Part shown: in pieces, positions 52,901 to 60,696 of the stretch
Numbering within the stretch: position 1 is the first letter of the stretch
Layout of the letters: every line of letters begins with the position of its first letter
Assembly: GCA_002438805.1 (NCBI GenBank)
Contig: DJQV01000002.1
Location: 107,239-171,238 of the forward strand
DNA length: 64,000 nt
Source of the DNA: Bacteroidales bacterium UBA6377
Lineage (GTDB): Bacteria; Bacteroidota; Bacteroidia; Bacteroidales; UBA932
Direction of reading: 5' to 3'
Translations under genes and position numbers: made by a program
The notes under the pieces: generated by a model
Told to the model about the DNA's origin: nothing
Databases searched by the model: none
What the model saw: only the letters and a program-made list of their open reading frames with translations

Positions 52901-53010
52901 AAATCCCTGTGGTACAGAAACCCATCCTGAGACGGCTGTCCCGCAAAAACCGCCACCGTACTCTCCACCGCATCAGTCTGGTACTGCTGTATCTTGAAGT
53001 TGAATTTCAT
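49960..53010 (-). CDS. Type III restriction enzyme Res subunit
   Basis: A 1016-residue helicase-nuclease that cuts unmodified DNA in complex with Mod. The N-terminal SF2 helicase core has Walker A METGTGKTYVY (about 95-105), Walker B IIIMDEPQKMEG, SATHKT, and motif VI QEVGRGLRLCVD (about 590). The C-terminal PD-(D/E)xK endonuclease is visible as YSPDWAIAF followed by FIAETKG (about 935-960), with the catalytic Asp, Glu and Lys in place, so the enzyme looks intact. It is the last gene of the mod-rhuM-res unit and begins 10 bases after rhuM. Confidence 0.92.
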   Translation of the reverse strand: MKFNFKIQQYQTDAVESTVAVFAGQPSQDGFLYHRDLGKNAAGQITYEEDYAGFRNADIELTDHDILASIRDIQESNNIPLSKTLSHDLGRVGLDIEMETGTGKTYVYIKTMFELNKRYGWSKFIVMVPSIAIREGVAKSFGMLEDHFMEHYGKKARYFIYNSANLQQLDSFSGDAGINVMIINTQAFTSSLKEGANSKESRIIYSERDDFGSRKPIDVIAANRPIIIMDEPQKMEGAATQAALRRFRPLFVLYYSATHKTSHNCIYALDALDAYKQKLVKKIQVKGFEVKNLRGTSSYLYLDSIILSKNKPPVAKIELEMKGTTSIRKESRKFSLNDSLYTVSGLREYEGFNISDINAYKDSVTFTNGITLHKGEVYGDSSQETMQRVQIRETIASHFEKEQELFSKGIKTLSLFFLDEVANYKSYNEAGEEVKGKFWRIFEEEYNKYLNDNLSLFDDAYQRYLRRFEVSQVHRGYFSIDKKTGRSIDSKPRRGSDMSDDISAYDLILKNKERLLGFDEPCRFIFSHSALREGWDNPNVFQICTLRHASSAIAKRQEVGRGLRLCVDQQGNRMDQQELGEDVQEVNKLTVIANESYSDFVDGLQKETRESLRERPTKADINFFEGKVVTRADGARQTLNGQDALMIVGYLLGCGYIDESNNITQKYKDDQKNGTIMPMFPGLQPVEKEVHKLIHSLYDENYELTDMVENGYSTKTPDNALNVNFSRKEFQELWKLINHKYAYTVHYDSKELIEHAIRSINANLFVSAPRYVMTIGDQKGVDSFDGEQTTTKSITTVSTSTVPYDLVGEIAKRSTLTRKTAAAILRGISPERLSMFRSNPEEFIAKVSRLVKDEKATIIVEHIKYNKLDETYDSSIFTKEKRNQDIRKAYLATKSIQDYVFTDGAADDNNEKKFARSLDHATEVCVYAKLPRGFQIPTPVGNYSPDWAIAFNRGTVKHIFFIAETKGDMSTMELRPIEKAKIDCAKTLFNNLDGANVRYHNVKDYDSLLDVMKGLN

Positions 53011-53020
53011 TTGCCGAATA

Positions 53021-54052
53021 CTAACGGTGTTTAATACTTTCTTCTAATTCACTAAGTTCCAACATATCTTGTCTGTCTGCTTCTGCGGCATCAAATGCTT
53101 TACGTCTTTTATCGAATTTATCATAAATCCGCAAAACTTGTTTTTCCATCTGTTGATTGGAAATGCTTCCTTTTCCAGATAAAACATCTTGTCCCTGAAA
53201 CGATAGCATGGAGTCAACATTTTTTCTCCAGAAATCAATTGTAAGATCTTTTCGTTCCTTGACACGTAATTCGGCAGATTCCAGAAAGATTGTAACTAAC
53301 CTGTTCAATTTATCAAGCTCTTCATTAGATAGGTAGTTCTTTGCAATGATAACATCTTGTTTGCGGACAATACACCCTTTCCATGAAGTCAGTCCCATAT
53401 TCTGCTTTTGAGCATCTGCCCTTTCCATCACAATTTCTGCCGCTGTGTGGTGTGTTACGGCATACAGTAACTTGTTTTGTGTTTCTGCAAAGAACATCTG
53501 CGTTGACTTGTCTTCAGCGACATAGTCACTGCTTAATTTGAAAAGGTCTCTCAATTTTTGGTAAAATCTCTTCTCGGATGCGCGTATGTCACGAATTTTC
53601 GCTAGCAATTCATCGAAATAGTCAGGTCTTCCATCCGGATTCTTAAGTCGTTCGGTGTCAATGACAAAACCTTTTACCATATATTCGGATAGATTTCTGG
53701 TCGCCCATTGTCTGAACTGCGTACCGCGTATCCCTTTTATGCGGTATCCGATGGCTAGCACCATATCCAGAGAATAGTGTTCTACCGGATAAGACTTTCC
53801 GTCGGCTGCAGTTGTCAAAATTTCTTTGACAACTGCTTTTTTTTGTAATTCATTCTCCTTTAATATATTGGCTATATGATAGCTGACGGCTTGCTTAGAG
53901 GTGGCAAAAAGTTTTGCGATCTGCATCTGACTTAGCCAAACCATTCCGTCCGTACTGATCAAGACAACGGAAGAAAGACCATCATCAGTATTATATATTA
54001 TGATGTCTGCCTGTTGATCCACATTCTGGCCATTATCCTTAATCTCTTTCAT
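53021..54052 (-). CDS. RhuM-family protein
   Basis: A 343-residue cytosolic protein of the RhuM (virulence RhuM) family, first named from a Salmonella pathogenicity island; molecular function is not established. The N-terminus resembles a winged-helix DNA-binding unit (MQIAKLFATSKQAVSYHIANIL), followed by the family hallmark YSLDMVLAIGYRIKGIRGTQFRQWATRNLSEYMVKGF (cut here to key residues YSLDMVLAIGYR and RGTQFRQWA). The C-terminal third is helical and charged, with a probable coiled coil. It lies between mod and res on the same strand, 41 and 10 bases away respectively, so it is probably co-transcribed with the restriction system. RhuM genes recur in defence loci. Confidence 0.88.
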   Translation of the reverse strand: MKEIKDNGQNVDQQADIIIYNTDDGLSSVVLISTDGMVWLSQMQIAKLFATSKQAVSYHIANILKENELQKKAVVKEILTTAADGKSYPVEHYSLDMVLAIGYRIKGIRGTQFRQWATRNLSEYMVKGFVIDTERLKNPDGRPDYFDELLAKIRDIRASEKRFYQKLRDLFKLSSDYVAEDKSTQMFFAETQNKLLYAVTHHTAAEIVMERADAQKQNMGLTSWKGCIVRKQDVIIAKNYLSNEELDKLNRLVTIFLESAELRVKERKDLTIDFWRKNVDSMLSFQGQDVLSGKGSISNQQMEKQVLRIYDKFDKRRKAFDAAEADRQDMLELSELEESIKHR

Positions 54053-54093
54053 TCTTGTCGATTATAAGCAGTTGTTAAGTTTTTCTTAATAAC

Positions 54094-56022
54094 TTATATG
54101 ATTCTGCGGAGCGTGTCCTTGCTGTAGGCATTGAATATCTGCTCGAAATTGTCGGCGACCTGATCGGAGGAGAGGGAACTATCGCGCATTATAAAGTAGT
54201 ATGGCTTGCGTTTGGCGACTTCGGTGATCACGGTCTCGTTCACGTCATCATCGAAGCAGGCGATCAGGTAATCATTGTTCACACTGAACACTTCCTTGCC
54301 GGCGATTGTCTTTCTTTCGATTTTCGCCGAGAGCGGAAGGTTGCACTCAAGCATCACCTGGAATAGGAGATCTTCCGGTGTGCGGTCAGGCTTCACGTTG
54401 TCATCGAACAGAGTGGCGGCGGAGGATTCTTCCGGAGTGTAATAGACATCCTGCATATTTGAAGTGTCAAGCTTCAGGACACGGAAACCCACGTCGAGTC
54501 TTGGACGTTTTGTCTCATTGTCGAACAACCCGCTTTCAGTTTCTTTCGCAGTCTGCTCTTCCAGAATTTTCTTGCCGGCTCGGCGAATGCGTTCCTTGCC
54601 GATTTCGCAGATTGTGCTGTAGCCAGATTTGCATGCTTCGCTTTTCTCGTCTGTCAATTCCGGCAACTGTACCATAATATACTTGCGGTTTCCTCCATCT
54701 TCCGCATTAAGTTGCATCACAGCGTGGGCGGTAGTGGCGGAACCGGAGAAGAAATCGAGGATTATGGAGTCTTTTTTTGTCCCTATCTGTACAATCTTTG
54801 ATAATAACCGTAATGGTTTTGGATAATCAAAGAAAGTATGCCCCTCAAAGATTTTCTTTACCTCTTGAGTTGCCTCTTGGGTGTGTCCAACTTCTGTGTT
54901 TGGCCACCAAGTCCAAATGTTTTTACCCTCCTTTTCAAATAAAAAAGTTTTTCGGCGTGGAACACCCTTCCCGTCTTTTCCAAACCAAAAACGGCCGTCC
55001 TCGCATTGTTTCAAAAACTCGCTTTCAACATTTTTCCAACATTTCCCTTCTGGTGGCAGGTATTTTGCTCCTCCTGGAGTTATAATCTCATACATTTGAT
55101 TTGGCCTGAATCCTTGGGCTGTAAAGTCACTTGATGCCCATGGACCTCTCGGGTCGTTGTCTGGATTAGAATAATTGGCAGCGTCTTTTTGGCTTAATTG
55201 AACTTTATTTATGGCTGAATCTAAAAGATTGATGTCTTTTGAATATAGCAATATGTAATCGTGCGCAGTACTTACTAATTTGCGCATATCAGGAGATGTC
55301 CTTCGTTGCCAAATAATACTTGCAATATGATTCCTTTCCCCGAACACCTCATCGCAAACCTTCCTGAGATTCTCCACCTCATTGTCATCAATCGAAATGA
55401 ATATGACTCCGTCCTCGGTCAGCAAATCTTTAGCGACCGTCAACCTCGGGTAGATCATATTCAGCCAATCCGTGTGGAACCGACCGTTGCTTTCGGAATT
55501 GACCTCGTAGTTCTGCAAGACCATATTCCCGTCCTCATCGAACATCCCGCTCTTGTCCTTGAACTCACCAGCGGTCTGGCTGAAATCATCCTCATAGACA
55601 AAGTCATTGCCCGTGTTGTACGGAGGATCGATGTAGATCATCTTCACCTTTCCGAGGTAGTCCTCCCGAAGAAGTTTGAGCACCTCAAGATTGTCGCCCT
55701 CGATGTAGAGATTCCCAGTGTTGTCAAAGTCCACGCTGCTCTCCATGTCCGGACGAAGAGTCATATTGGTCGGAGTGTTGGCGATCCGAATAGCCTCGCG
55801 TTTCCCCGGCCAAGTGAACTGATACCTTTCTTGAGCCCCATCGACAATGCTCTTTGACAGTTCCTGCTTAAGTTTTTCGAAGTCAATCCCTTTACCGATA
55901 ATGTCCTTCCCGTCCTTGCCCTTCCCCACAATCCTCTCCGTTAGGCAATTCGGAAACAACTTGCCGATCCTCTCAATATTGATATCCGCCATATCTTGAG
56001 TATGCATATTCAACTTTTCCAT
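54094..56022 (-). CDS. Type III DNA-methyltransferase Mod subunit
   Basis: A 642-residue beta-class N6-adenine methyltransferase that gives the system its target specificity. Motif IV MIYIDPPYNTGNDF (about 130) comes before motif I ILDFFSGSATTAHAV (about 420), the beta-class order; the roughly 250 residues between hold the variable target-recognition part. In-frame ATG codons at 56007 and 55992 are other possible starts. No simple-sequence repeat suggestive of phase variation is visible in the gene. It is the first gene of the unit, with rhuM and res following on the minus strand. The central recognition region is more AT-rich than its flanks. Confidence 0.92.
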   Translation of the reverse strand: MEKLNMHTQDMADINIERIGKLFPNCLTERIVGKGKDGKDIIGKGIDFEKLKQELSKSIVDGAQERYQFTWPGKREAIRIANTPTNMTLRPDMESSVDFDNTGNLYIEGDNLEVLKLLREDYLGKVKMIYIDPPYNTGNDFVYEDDFSQTAGEFKDKSGMFDEDGNMVLQNYEVNSESNGRFHTDWLNMIYPRLTVAKDLLTEDGVIFISIDDNEVENLRKVCDEVFGERNHIASIIWQRRTSPDMRKLVSTAHDYILLYSKDINLLDSAINKVQLSQKDAANYSNPDNDPRGPWASSDFTAQGFRPNQMYEIITPGGAKYLPPEGKCWKNVESEFLKQCEDGRFWFGKDGKGVPRRKTFLFEKEGKNIWTWWPNTEVGHTQEATQEVKKIFEGHTFFDYPKPLRLLSKIVQIGTKKDSIILDFFSGSATTAHAVMQLNAEDGGNRKYIMVQLPELTDEKSEACKSGYSTICEIGKERIRRAGKKILEEQTAKETESGLFDNETKRPRLDVGFRVLKLDTSNMQDVYYTPEESSAATLFDDNVKPDRTPEDLLFQVMLECNLPLSAKIERKTIAGKEVFSVNNDYLIACFDDDVNETVITEVAKRKPYYFIMRDSSLSSDQVADNFEQIFNAYSKDTLRRII

Positions 56023-56259
56023 TCCCCAATAATTTGTAGTCGGCCCTCAGCCTAAGTACCGCAGGCGAGGTGCATTGTTCAAAAGTACGAAAAAACTCCG
56101 ATGAACCGAAATTATTCGCAATACTCCACGCCCGGAACAGACTACCGTGTCAGGTCATACTGATGCTCTTGTATATGACAAACGGGGCCGAAGTGGTCGG
56201 GAGACATTCTTTATCGACCCGTGACCACATTGACCCCGTTGTCTTTGGCGTGGTTGCCG
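56023..56259. other. Intergenic region upstream of mod
   Basis: 237 bases without a convincing gene. It contains an imperfect hairpin, CCTCAGCCT (56045-56053) with AGGCGAGG (56063-56070), which would fall in the mod leader or promoter. An open plus-strand frame here continues into the antisense of the next gene and shows no family-like residues. Confidence 0.4.
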
Positions 56260-56706
56260 TTACCCTATCAGGTTGCCGGTCTTGTCAAGCGGAAGTTCGA
56301 ACCAGTCGGAGAGCACCTGGTATTCATAGGGTACGTACTTATAGCATTGCACGAAGGCTTTGTTGCCGGCCTTGGAATAGAATATGTCCACACGGATGCC
56401 TTCCTCGCTGCCGCTTTCTGTCCAGTCGATGCCCGAAGGATCAGTCTTGAGGGCGTTGAGTATCTCGTCCTGACGTTTGGCCGGGTAGTATTTGATTTTC
56501 ATCTTATAGCAGATGCCGGTATCCCTGTCCTTGCGGCATGACTTGAGCATGCAGAAGAGGACAATCCCCAGAATGATGGCGCAGCATCCGAGGATGTTGA
56601 TCCCGACAGGTGTTTTGAAAAGCACGCAGGCCAGACCTGCAACAATAAGTATTACGGATATGATGATGTCATTCGCACTGCGTGTGCGAGAAAATTCTTT
56701 GTTCAT
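56260..56706 (-). CDS. Small membrane protein of unknown function
   Basis: A 148-residue protein with two close hydrophobic helices near the N-terminus (IIISVILIVAGLACVLF and INILGCCAIILGIVLFCML), followed by a soluble domain rich in charged and aromatic residues (KYYPAKRQDEILNAL ... SDWFELPLDKTG). The helices probably form a hairpin with the soluble part in the cytosol. I do not recognise the family. Its start codon lies eight bases after the element TTGTCTGATTGTT (56715-56727, plus-strand notation), shared with the adaptor gene at 24537. It follows a small lipoprotein gene and a UvrA paralogue. Confidence 0.6.
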   Translation of the reverse strand: MNKEFSRTRSANDIIISVILIVAGLACVLFKTPVGINILGCCAIILGIVLFCMLKSCRKDRDTGICYKMKIKYYPAKRQDEILNALKTDPSGIDWTESGSEEGIRVDIFYSKAGNKAFVQCYKYVPYEYQVLSDWFELPLDKTGNLIG

Positions 56707-56714
56707 GATTATAG

Positions 56715-56807
56715 TTGTCTGATTGTTGATACGTTAGTGTACGGCCGTCCTGTGCGGGCGGTCTCATGCGTAGGACAGCTGTTGCTGCCATGTATCGGGC
56801 AATCAGA
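56715..56807 (-). promoter_or_regulatory. Second copy of the stop-codon/start-site hairpin
   Basis: TTGTCTGATTGTT (56715-56727) is identical over 13 bases to the element at 24546-24558 and lies the same eight bases from the downstream gene's ATG. Its arm TCTGATTG (56718-56725) pairs with CAATCAGA (56800-56807), which contains the stop codon of the upstream lipoprotein gene. GTCCT/AGGAC and GATAC/GTATC can form inner stems. Confidence 0.5.
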
Positions 56808-57201
56808 GCCTGAATTTTCTCAAGAGAATGAAATGCGAAGATGTCGAAAGCAGCCCGGAGACAAAGCGGCTCCTTTCCGGAACGAAGCCTGACGGTGAAG
56901 AGATGTTTATCAGACTTCCTGCCTTGATGAAAACTTTGGTGCCGGCGCTTGTCCGTCTTACATTGCTGCCACGTATACGGGCGGATTGAGAACTGTGCTC
57001 GACTGGCGCATACTCACAGCCTTGGGCGCAGAGACAGAAGTCCCGAGACTCAATATCTTTGGCGCTCGTGCCCTTGTCCTGCTTGATTTCCCCTGTAGGA
57101 ATGGCCTGCTTTGACGGACGTGTGGCATGATCCATCACGACGCTTTCGCGACACGAGAGCATCAGGATGCATACAACGAGTATTTTGAGCCACCGGTTCA
57201 T
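56803..57201 (-). CDS. Small lipoprotein of unknown function
   Basis: A 132-residue predicted lipoprotein from ATG 57201: signal LVVCILMLSC with the lipobox Cys about residue 16. The mature part holds a Cys cluster (FCLCAQGCEY) and ends HFILLRKFRL. A start at 57243 would add residues that do not belong to a signal peptide. A -7-like TATATTTG (57214-57207) sits only five bases before the ATG, as for the small His-rich gene at 24973, so a near-leaderless transcript is possible. No family recognised. It lies 48 bases after the UvrA-like gene. Confidence 0.55.
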   Translation of the reverse strand: MNRWLKILVVCILMLSCRESVVMDHATRPSKQAIPTGEIKQDKGTSAKDIESRDFCLCAQGCEYAPVEHSSQSARIRGSNVRRTSAGTKVFIKAGSLINISSPSGFVPERSRFVSGLLSTSSHFILLRKFRL

Positions 57202-57249
57202 CCCGGCAAATATACGAAAAGTTCCGTTTCGTGATACGGTCATGTAAGG

Positions 57250-59751
57250 TTACAGGTATTTCCCTGTCACACTCCCAGAAGTGCGGCTGATTTCGTACGG
57301 ACAGCCTTGTGCGACTATCCGGCCGCCTTCCGCGCCGCCGCCGGGGCCCATGTCGATGATGTAGTCGGCGCTTCGGATCACATCGAGGTCGTGCTCGATC
57401 ACAATGACGGTAGCTCCGTGGTCTATGAGGCTTCTGAATACGTCCAGAAGCGTACGTACATCAGAAGGGTGCAGCCCGATGGTAGGCTCGTCGAACACGA
57501 AGACGGAATCCTGCTGCCCGCGGCCCATCTCGCTGGCGAGTTTGAGCCTCTGCGCCTCACCGCCTGAGAGGCTTGGCGTCTGTTCTCCAAGAGTGAGGTA
57601 TCCCAGTCCGAGGTCATGGAGGACCTTCAGTCTCTGGCTTACCAGACGCAGGTCGCCGCAGGCATTGAGGGCCGAATTGACATCCATGTCCATCAGTTCC
57701 GGAAGGGAGTGGAATTCGCCCGCGGAGTTCTCCCGCCTGATGCTGTACGCCGCGCGGCAATATCTGGAACCGTGGCAGTCGGGGCAGGTTATGTCCACAT
57801 CCGGGAGGAACTGAACATCAAGGCTTATTGACCCCGTGCCGTCACAGGTCGGGCAGCGCAGGCGTCCCGTGTTGTAGGAGAAGTCCCCGTCCTTGAGGCC
57901 GCGGGCCTTGGCATCCGGGGTGGCGGCGAAGACTTTGCGCAGTTCGTCATGGATGTTGGCATAGGTGGCGACGGTGGAGCGGACGTTGATGCCGATTGGG
58001 GAGGCGTCGATGAGCTTGACCTGCCTGATGCCTTCGGCCTCGACGCTTTTGACATGAGAGGGGAGTTTGCCGCCGGAGATGTTGGCCTGCAGGGCGGGGA
58101 TGAGGCTTTCAAGCACCATGGTCGTCTTGCCGGAGCCTGAGACTCCAGTCACCACGGTCAGGCGTCCTTTGGGGATTCTGACCTCCAGCGGCTGCACGGT
58201 GTGGACAGGGCCCGTGGACATGGAGATTGTCCCGTATTTGAACGTCTCACTTTCATCTCTGCGTTGGAGCGGAATCTGGACGCGTCCGGCCAGATATGGC
58301 CCGATTCTCGAGGAGGGGTTGCCTTCTATGTCGGGGATGCTGCCCTGGGCGATGACTTTTCCGCCTTCAGAACCGGCACCGGGTCCCATCTCGATCATCC
58401 AGTCGGCGCGGGAAAGGATCTGTGTGTCATGGTCCACAAGTATCACGGAATTGCCATCGGCGATGAGGTCATCCATGACACCGCACAGGCCTTCAAGGTT
58501 GGCCGGATGCAGGCCTATGGACGGTTCGTCAAGCACATAGAGCACCCCACTGGTGCGGTTGCGCACGGCCCTGGAGAGCTGCATGCGCTGCCTTTCTCCT
58601 GTGGAGAGGGTGGAGGCGGAGCGGTCGAGGGTAAGGTAGCCCACGCCCAGGTCAAGCAGCCTCTTGGAACAGTCTATGAAGGATGCGCAGATGTTCTCTC
58701 CCATGGGGCGCATCTCCTCGGGAAGCGAAGCCGGCACGTTTTTCACCCATTCCACAGCCTGTCTGAGGGTCAGTGTGCACACATCGGCAAGGTTTTTACC
58801 CATGATGAGCGGGGCACGTGCAGCGTCCGAGAGCCTTGTACCGTGGCAGTCGGGGCAGATACCGGTCTTGAGGAAACGTTCCACGCGCTTCATGCCCTTC
58901 TCGTCCTTGACTTTCGCGAGGGCGTTCTCTACCGTATAAGTGGCATTATAGTAAGTGAAGTCCAGCTCGGCGGCATCGTTGGAGCCCTTGGCCTTGTAGA
59001 GGATGTGCTTTTTGATTGCCGGGCCGTGCAGGACGATGTCCTTTTCCTTGTCCGTAAGGTCTTTGTACGGGACGTCGGTGCGCACTCCCATGGCGCGGCA
59101 GACATCTTTCATCAGCGACCACATCAGGGTGTTCCATGGGGCTACGGCGCCCTGGTCGATGGTGAGGTTCTCGTCCGGGATGAGGGTCGATTCATCCACA
59201 GTCCGCACTGTCCCGGTGCCGTCGCACTTGCGGCATGCCCCCTGCCCGTTGAAGGAGAGTTCCTCGGCGGACGGGGCATAAAAATGCGCTCCACACTCCG
59301 GGCAGACCAGTTCCTTTCCGGCTGCTACGAGCAGGGTAGGAGGGAGATAGTGCCCGTTGGGGCAGCGGTGGCTCGCGAGACGGGAGAACATGAGCCTGAG
59401 GCTGTTGAGAAGCTCGGTGCCGGTGCCGAAAGTGCTCCTGATTCCCGGGATACCCGGTCTCTGGTGCAGAGCGAGCGCCGCGGGGACGTACAGGACCTCG
59501 TCCACATCAGCCTTCGGGGCCTGGGTCATGCGGCGCCTGGTATAGGTTGAGAGCGACTCGAGATAGCGGCGCGACCCCTCCGCGTACAGCACCCCGAGAG
59601 CAAGGGATGATTTGCCGGAACCGGACACCCCGGCTATCCCGACTATCTCCCCGAGGGGGACGTCTACATCGATGTTCTTGAGGTTGTGGACCCGCGCTCC
59701 GCGGACCAGTATCTTGTCAGGCTTAGAAGTTGTTTTGAAGTTATTTGTCAT
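57250..59751 (-). CDS. UvrA-like ABC ATPase (short paralogue)
   Basis: An 833-residue UvrA-family protein with two ABC modules: Walker A GVSGSGKSSLALG (about 42) and GVSGSGKTTMVLE (about 540), signatures STGERQRMQLSRA and SLSGGEAQRLKLA, and Walker B pairs LYVLDEPSIGLHP and VFVFDEPTIGLHP. Zinc-type CxxC motifs are present (CPECGAHF, CRKCDGTG, CPDCHG, CPTCDGTG). It is about 110 residues shorter than UvrA (about 940) with a reduced insertion after the first Walker A, so it is probably a UvrA2-type paralogue linked to drug or damage tolerance rather than the main excision-repair subunit. Two small genes follow on the same strand. Confidence 0.85.
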   Translation of the reverse strand: MTNNFKTTSKPDKILVRGARVHNLKNIDVDVPLGEIVGIAGVSGSGKSSLALGVLYAEGSRRYLESLSTYTRRRMTQAPKADVDEVLYVPAALALHQRPGIPGIRSTFGTGTELLNSLRLMFSRLASHRCPNGHYLPPTLLVAAGKELVCPECGAHFYAPSAEELSFNGQGACRKCDGTGTVRTVDESTLIPDENLTIDQGAVAPWNTLMWSLMKDVCRAMGVRTDVPYKDLTDKEKDIVLHGPAIKKHILYKAKGSNDAAELDFTYYNATYTVENALAKVKDEKGMKRVERFLKTGICPDCHGTRLSDAARAPLIMGKNLADVCTLTLRQAVEWVKNVPASLPEEMRPMGENICASFIDCSKRLLDLGVGYLTLDRSASTLSTGERQRMQLSRAVRNRTSGVLYVLDEPSIGLHPANLEGLCGVMDDLIADGNSVILVDHDTQILSRADWMIEMGPGAGSEGGKVIAQGSIPDIEGNPSSRIGPYLAGRVQIPLQRRDESETFKYGTISMSTGPVHTVQPLEVRIPKGRLTVVTGVSGSGKTTMVLESLIPALQANISGGKLPSHVKSVEAEGIRQVKLIDASPIGINVRSTVATYANIHDELRKVFAATPDAKARGLKDGDFSYNTGRLRCPTCDGTGSISLDVQFLPDVDITCPDCHGSRYCRAAYSIRRENSAGEFHSLPELMDMDVNSALNACGDLRLVSQRLKVLHDLGLGYLTLGEQTPSLSGGEAQRLKLASEMGRGQQDSVFVFDEPTIGLHPSDVRTLLDVFRSLIDHGATVIVIEHDLDVIRSADYIIDMGPGGGAEGGRIVAQGCPYEISRTSGSVTGKYL

Positions 59752-59994
59752 AAATTTTATGAAGATTATTCTGCCAGAGTTTTTTCAGGATTTTGAGAAA
59801 GATAGTAGAACTATCTGACTGAAAAAGCCAGGGAAAACTATGGCGAAAAAGCAAATAAAAGAATTTTCAACATAAATCAAAACAACTTCTTATTTTCCAT
59901 ATCCGGATGCGAAGATAGGAATTTTATTGTATCGGGAGGTTTGCCGATGCGGTCAGGCTTGCCGCTGCGGTCAGGTTAGAGCAAATTCTGCTGA
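59752..59994. other. Intergenic region upstream of the UvrA-like gene
   Basis: No gene is seen. It contains a perfect inverted repeat, AGATAGT-AGA-ACTATCT at 59800-59816, a possible operator about 50 bases before the UvrA-like start. It also holds a tandem duplication of an 18-base unit at 59941-59958 and 59959-59976 (TTGCCGATGCGGTCAGGC and TTGCCGCTGCGGTCAGGT). Confidence 0.5.
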
Positions 59995-60219
59995 AAGTGC
60001 TACCAGGAAGCACAGCGCCTGACGGCTACATTGGAAGTGAATGGGGAGGTGGCCGGCTCATTCAGTACAGGCCGGCAGCGCTTTGATGAGAAAACCGCCC
60101 CACTGAAGACAGTTGAATTTGTAATAACTCTCAATAGGGGATTGAACACTCTCAGGCTCTACAGCCCTCTCACCCTTATTCCTCCAATCGACTGCATCTT
60201 GCTCGAAAGGATCAGATAA
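59995..60219 (+). pseudogene. C-terminal fragment of a carbohydrate-binding module
   Basis: A 74-codon open stretch with no ATG. It reads LEVNGEVAGSFSTG, then TVEFVITLNRGLNTLRLYSP, then PPIDCILLERI. This resembles the last strands of the beta-sandwich modules found at the C-terminus of some glycoside hydrolases (pattern: VNG, TVxVxLxxGxNTIRLY, PDIDxIxL). A stop lies immediately upstream and no catalytic domain is nearby, so it is probably a remnant of a lost enzyme gene. It ends eight bases inside the convergent DUF4250 gene. Confidence 0.4.
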
Positions 60220-60397
60220 ATCTTTTCTGTTCTTCGGAATATGTGTATCCGGCTGCTTTGAGTTTGGCTTCGAGAGCGGCCTTGTCCTCGTGATAGTAGT
60301 CACAGACGGCGTCAAGGCTGTCGAACATGTTGTCCCTCAGGAGGAAATTGATCGCCGAGACGAGCATCGGCATGTCATTCTGCGGAAGATGGTCCAT
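60212..60397 (-). CDS. DUF4250 family protein
   Basis: A 61-residue cytosolic protein, MDHLPQNDMPMLVSAINFLLRD at the N-terminus (LPQNDMPML is the recognisable part), then DSLDAVCDYYHEDKAALEAKL. It matches the small DUF4250 family, whose function is unknown. The sequence is helical, suggesting a small helical bundle. The start overlaps the preceding gene by 23 bases, so translation of both is probably linked. Confidence 0.75.
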   Translation of the reverse strand: MDHLPQNDMPMLVSAINFLLRDNMFDSLDAVCDYYHEDKAALEAKLKAAGYTYSEEQKRFI

Positions 60398-60653
60398 CTT
60401 GCATCATTGTTTCAAGTTTGTCTATGGCGGACTGCAGGTCGGCTTTGAAGTTTGTGTGCTCCATGAGGAACCCCTCTTTCCCGCCGGACAGCGCGCGGTA
60501 GAGTTTCCTGTTCATCTCCATCGCATACGAGGCCACGGCCGATTCTATCTCGTCCCGCTGAGTGGGGCTGGTTGAATATTCGTAGACCCTGTATTTCTGA
60601 TGGAAGATGCAGTAGGCCGACTCGACCGCATCCCGGCTGATTCTGTTGTCCAT
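60375..60653 (-). CDS. Small conserved-looking protein, unknown function
   Basis: A 92-residue soluble, mostly helical and acidic protein (MDNRISRDAVESAYCIFHQK ... TNFKADLQSAIDKLETMMQDG). No transmembrane segment or signal peptide. Codon use resembles the neighbours, and the overlap with the DUF4250 gene supports a two-gene unit. Family not recognised. Confidence 0.6.
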   Translation of the reverse strand: MDNRISRDAVESAYCIFHQKYRVYEYSTSPTQRDEIESAVASYAMEMNRKLYRALSGGKEGFLMEHTNFKADLQSAIDKLETMMQDGPSSAE

Positions 60654-60696
60654 TTGTTGCGCAAAAGTAACAAAAAGTTGCGGATGCCGCGGATGG

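Noticed and set aside
58201..59550. 449-codon plus-strand open frame
   Set aside because: Antisense to the UvrA-like gene, whose ABC motifs are clear on the other strand.
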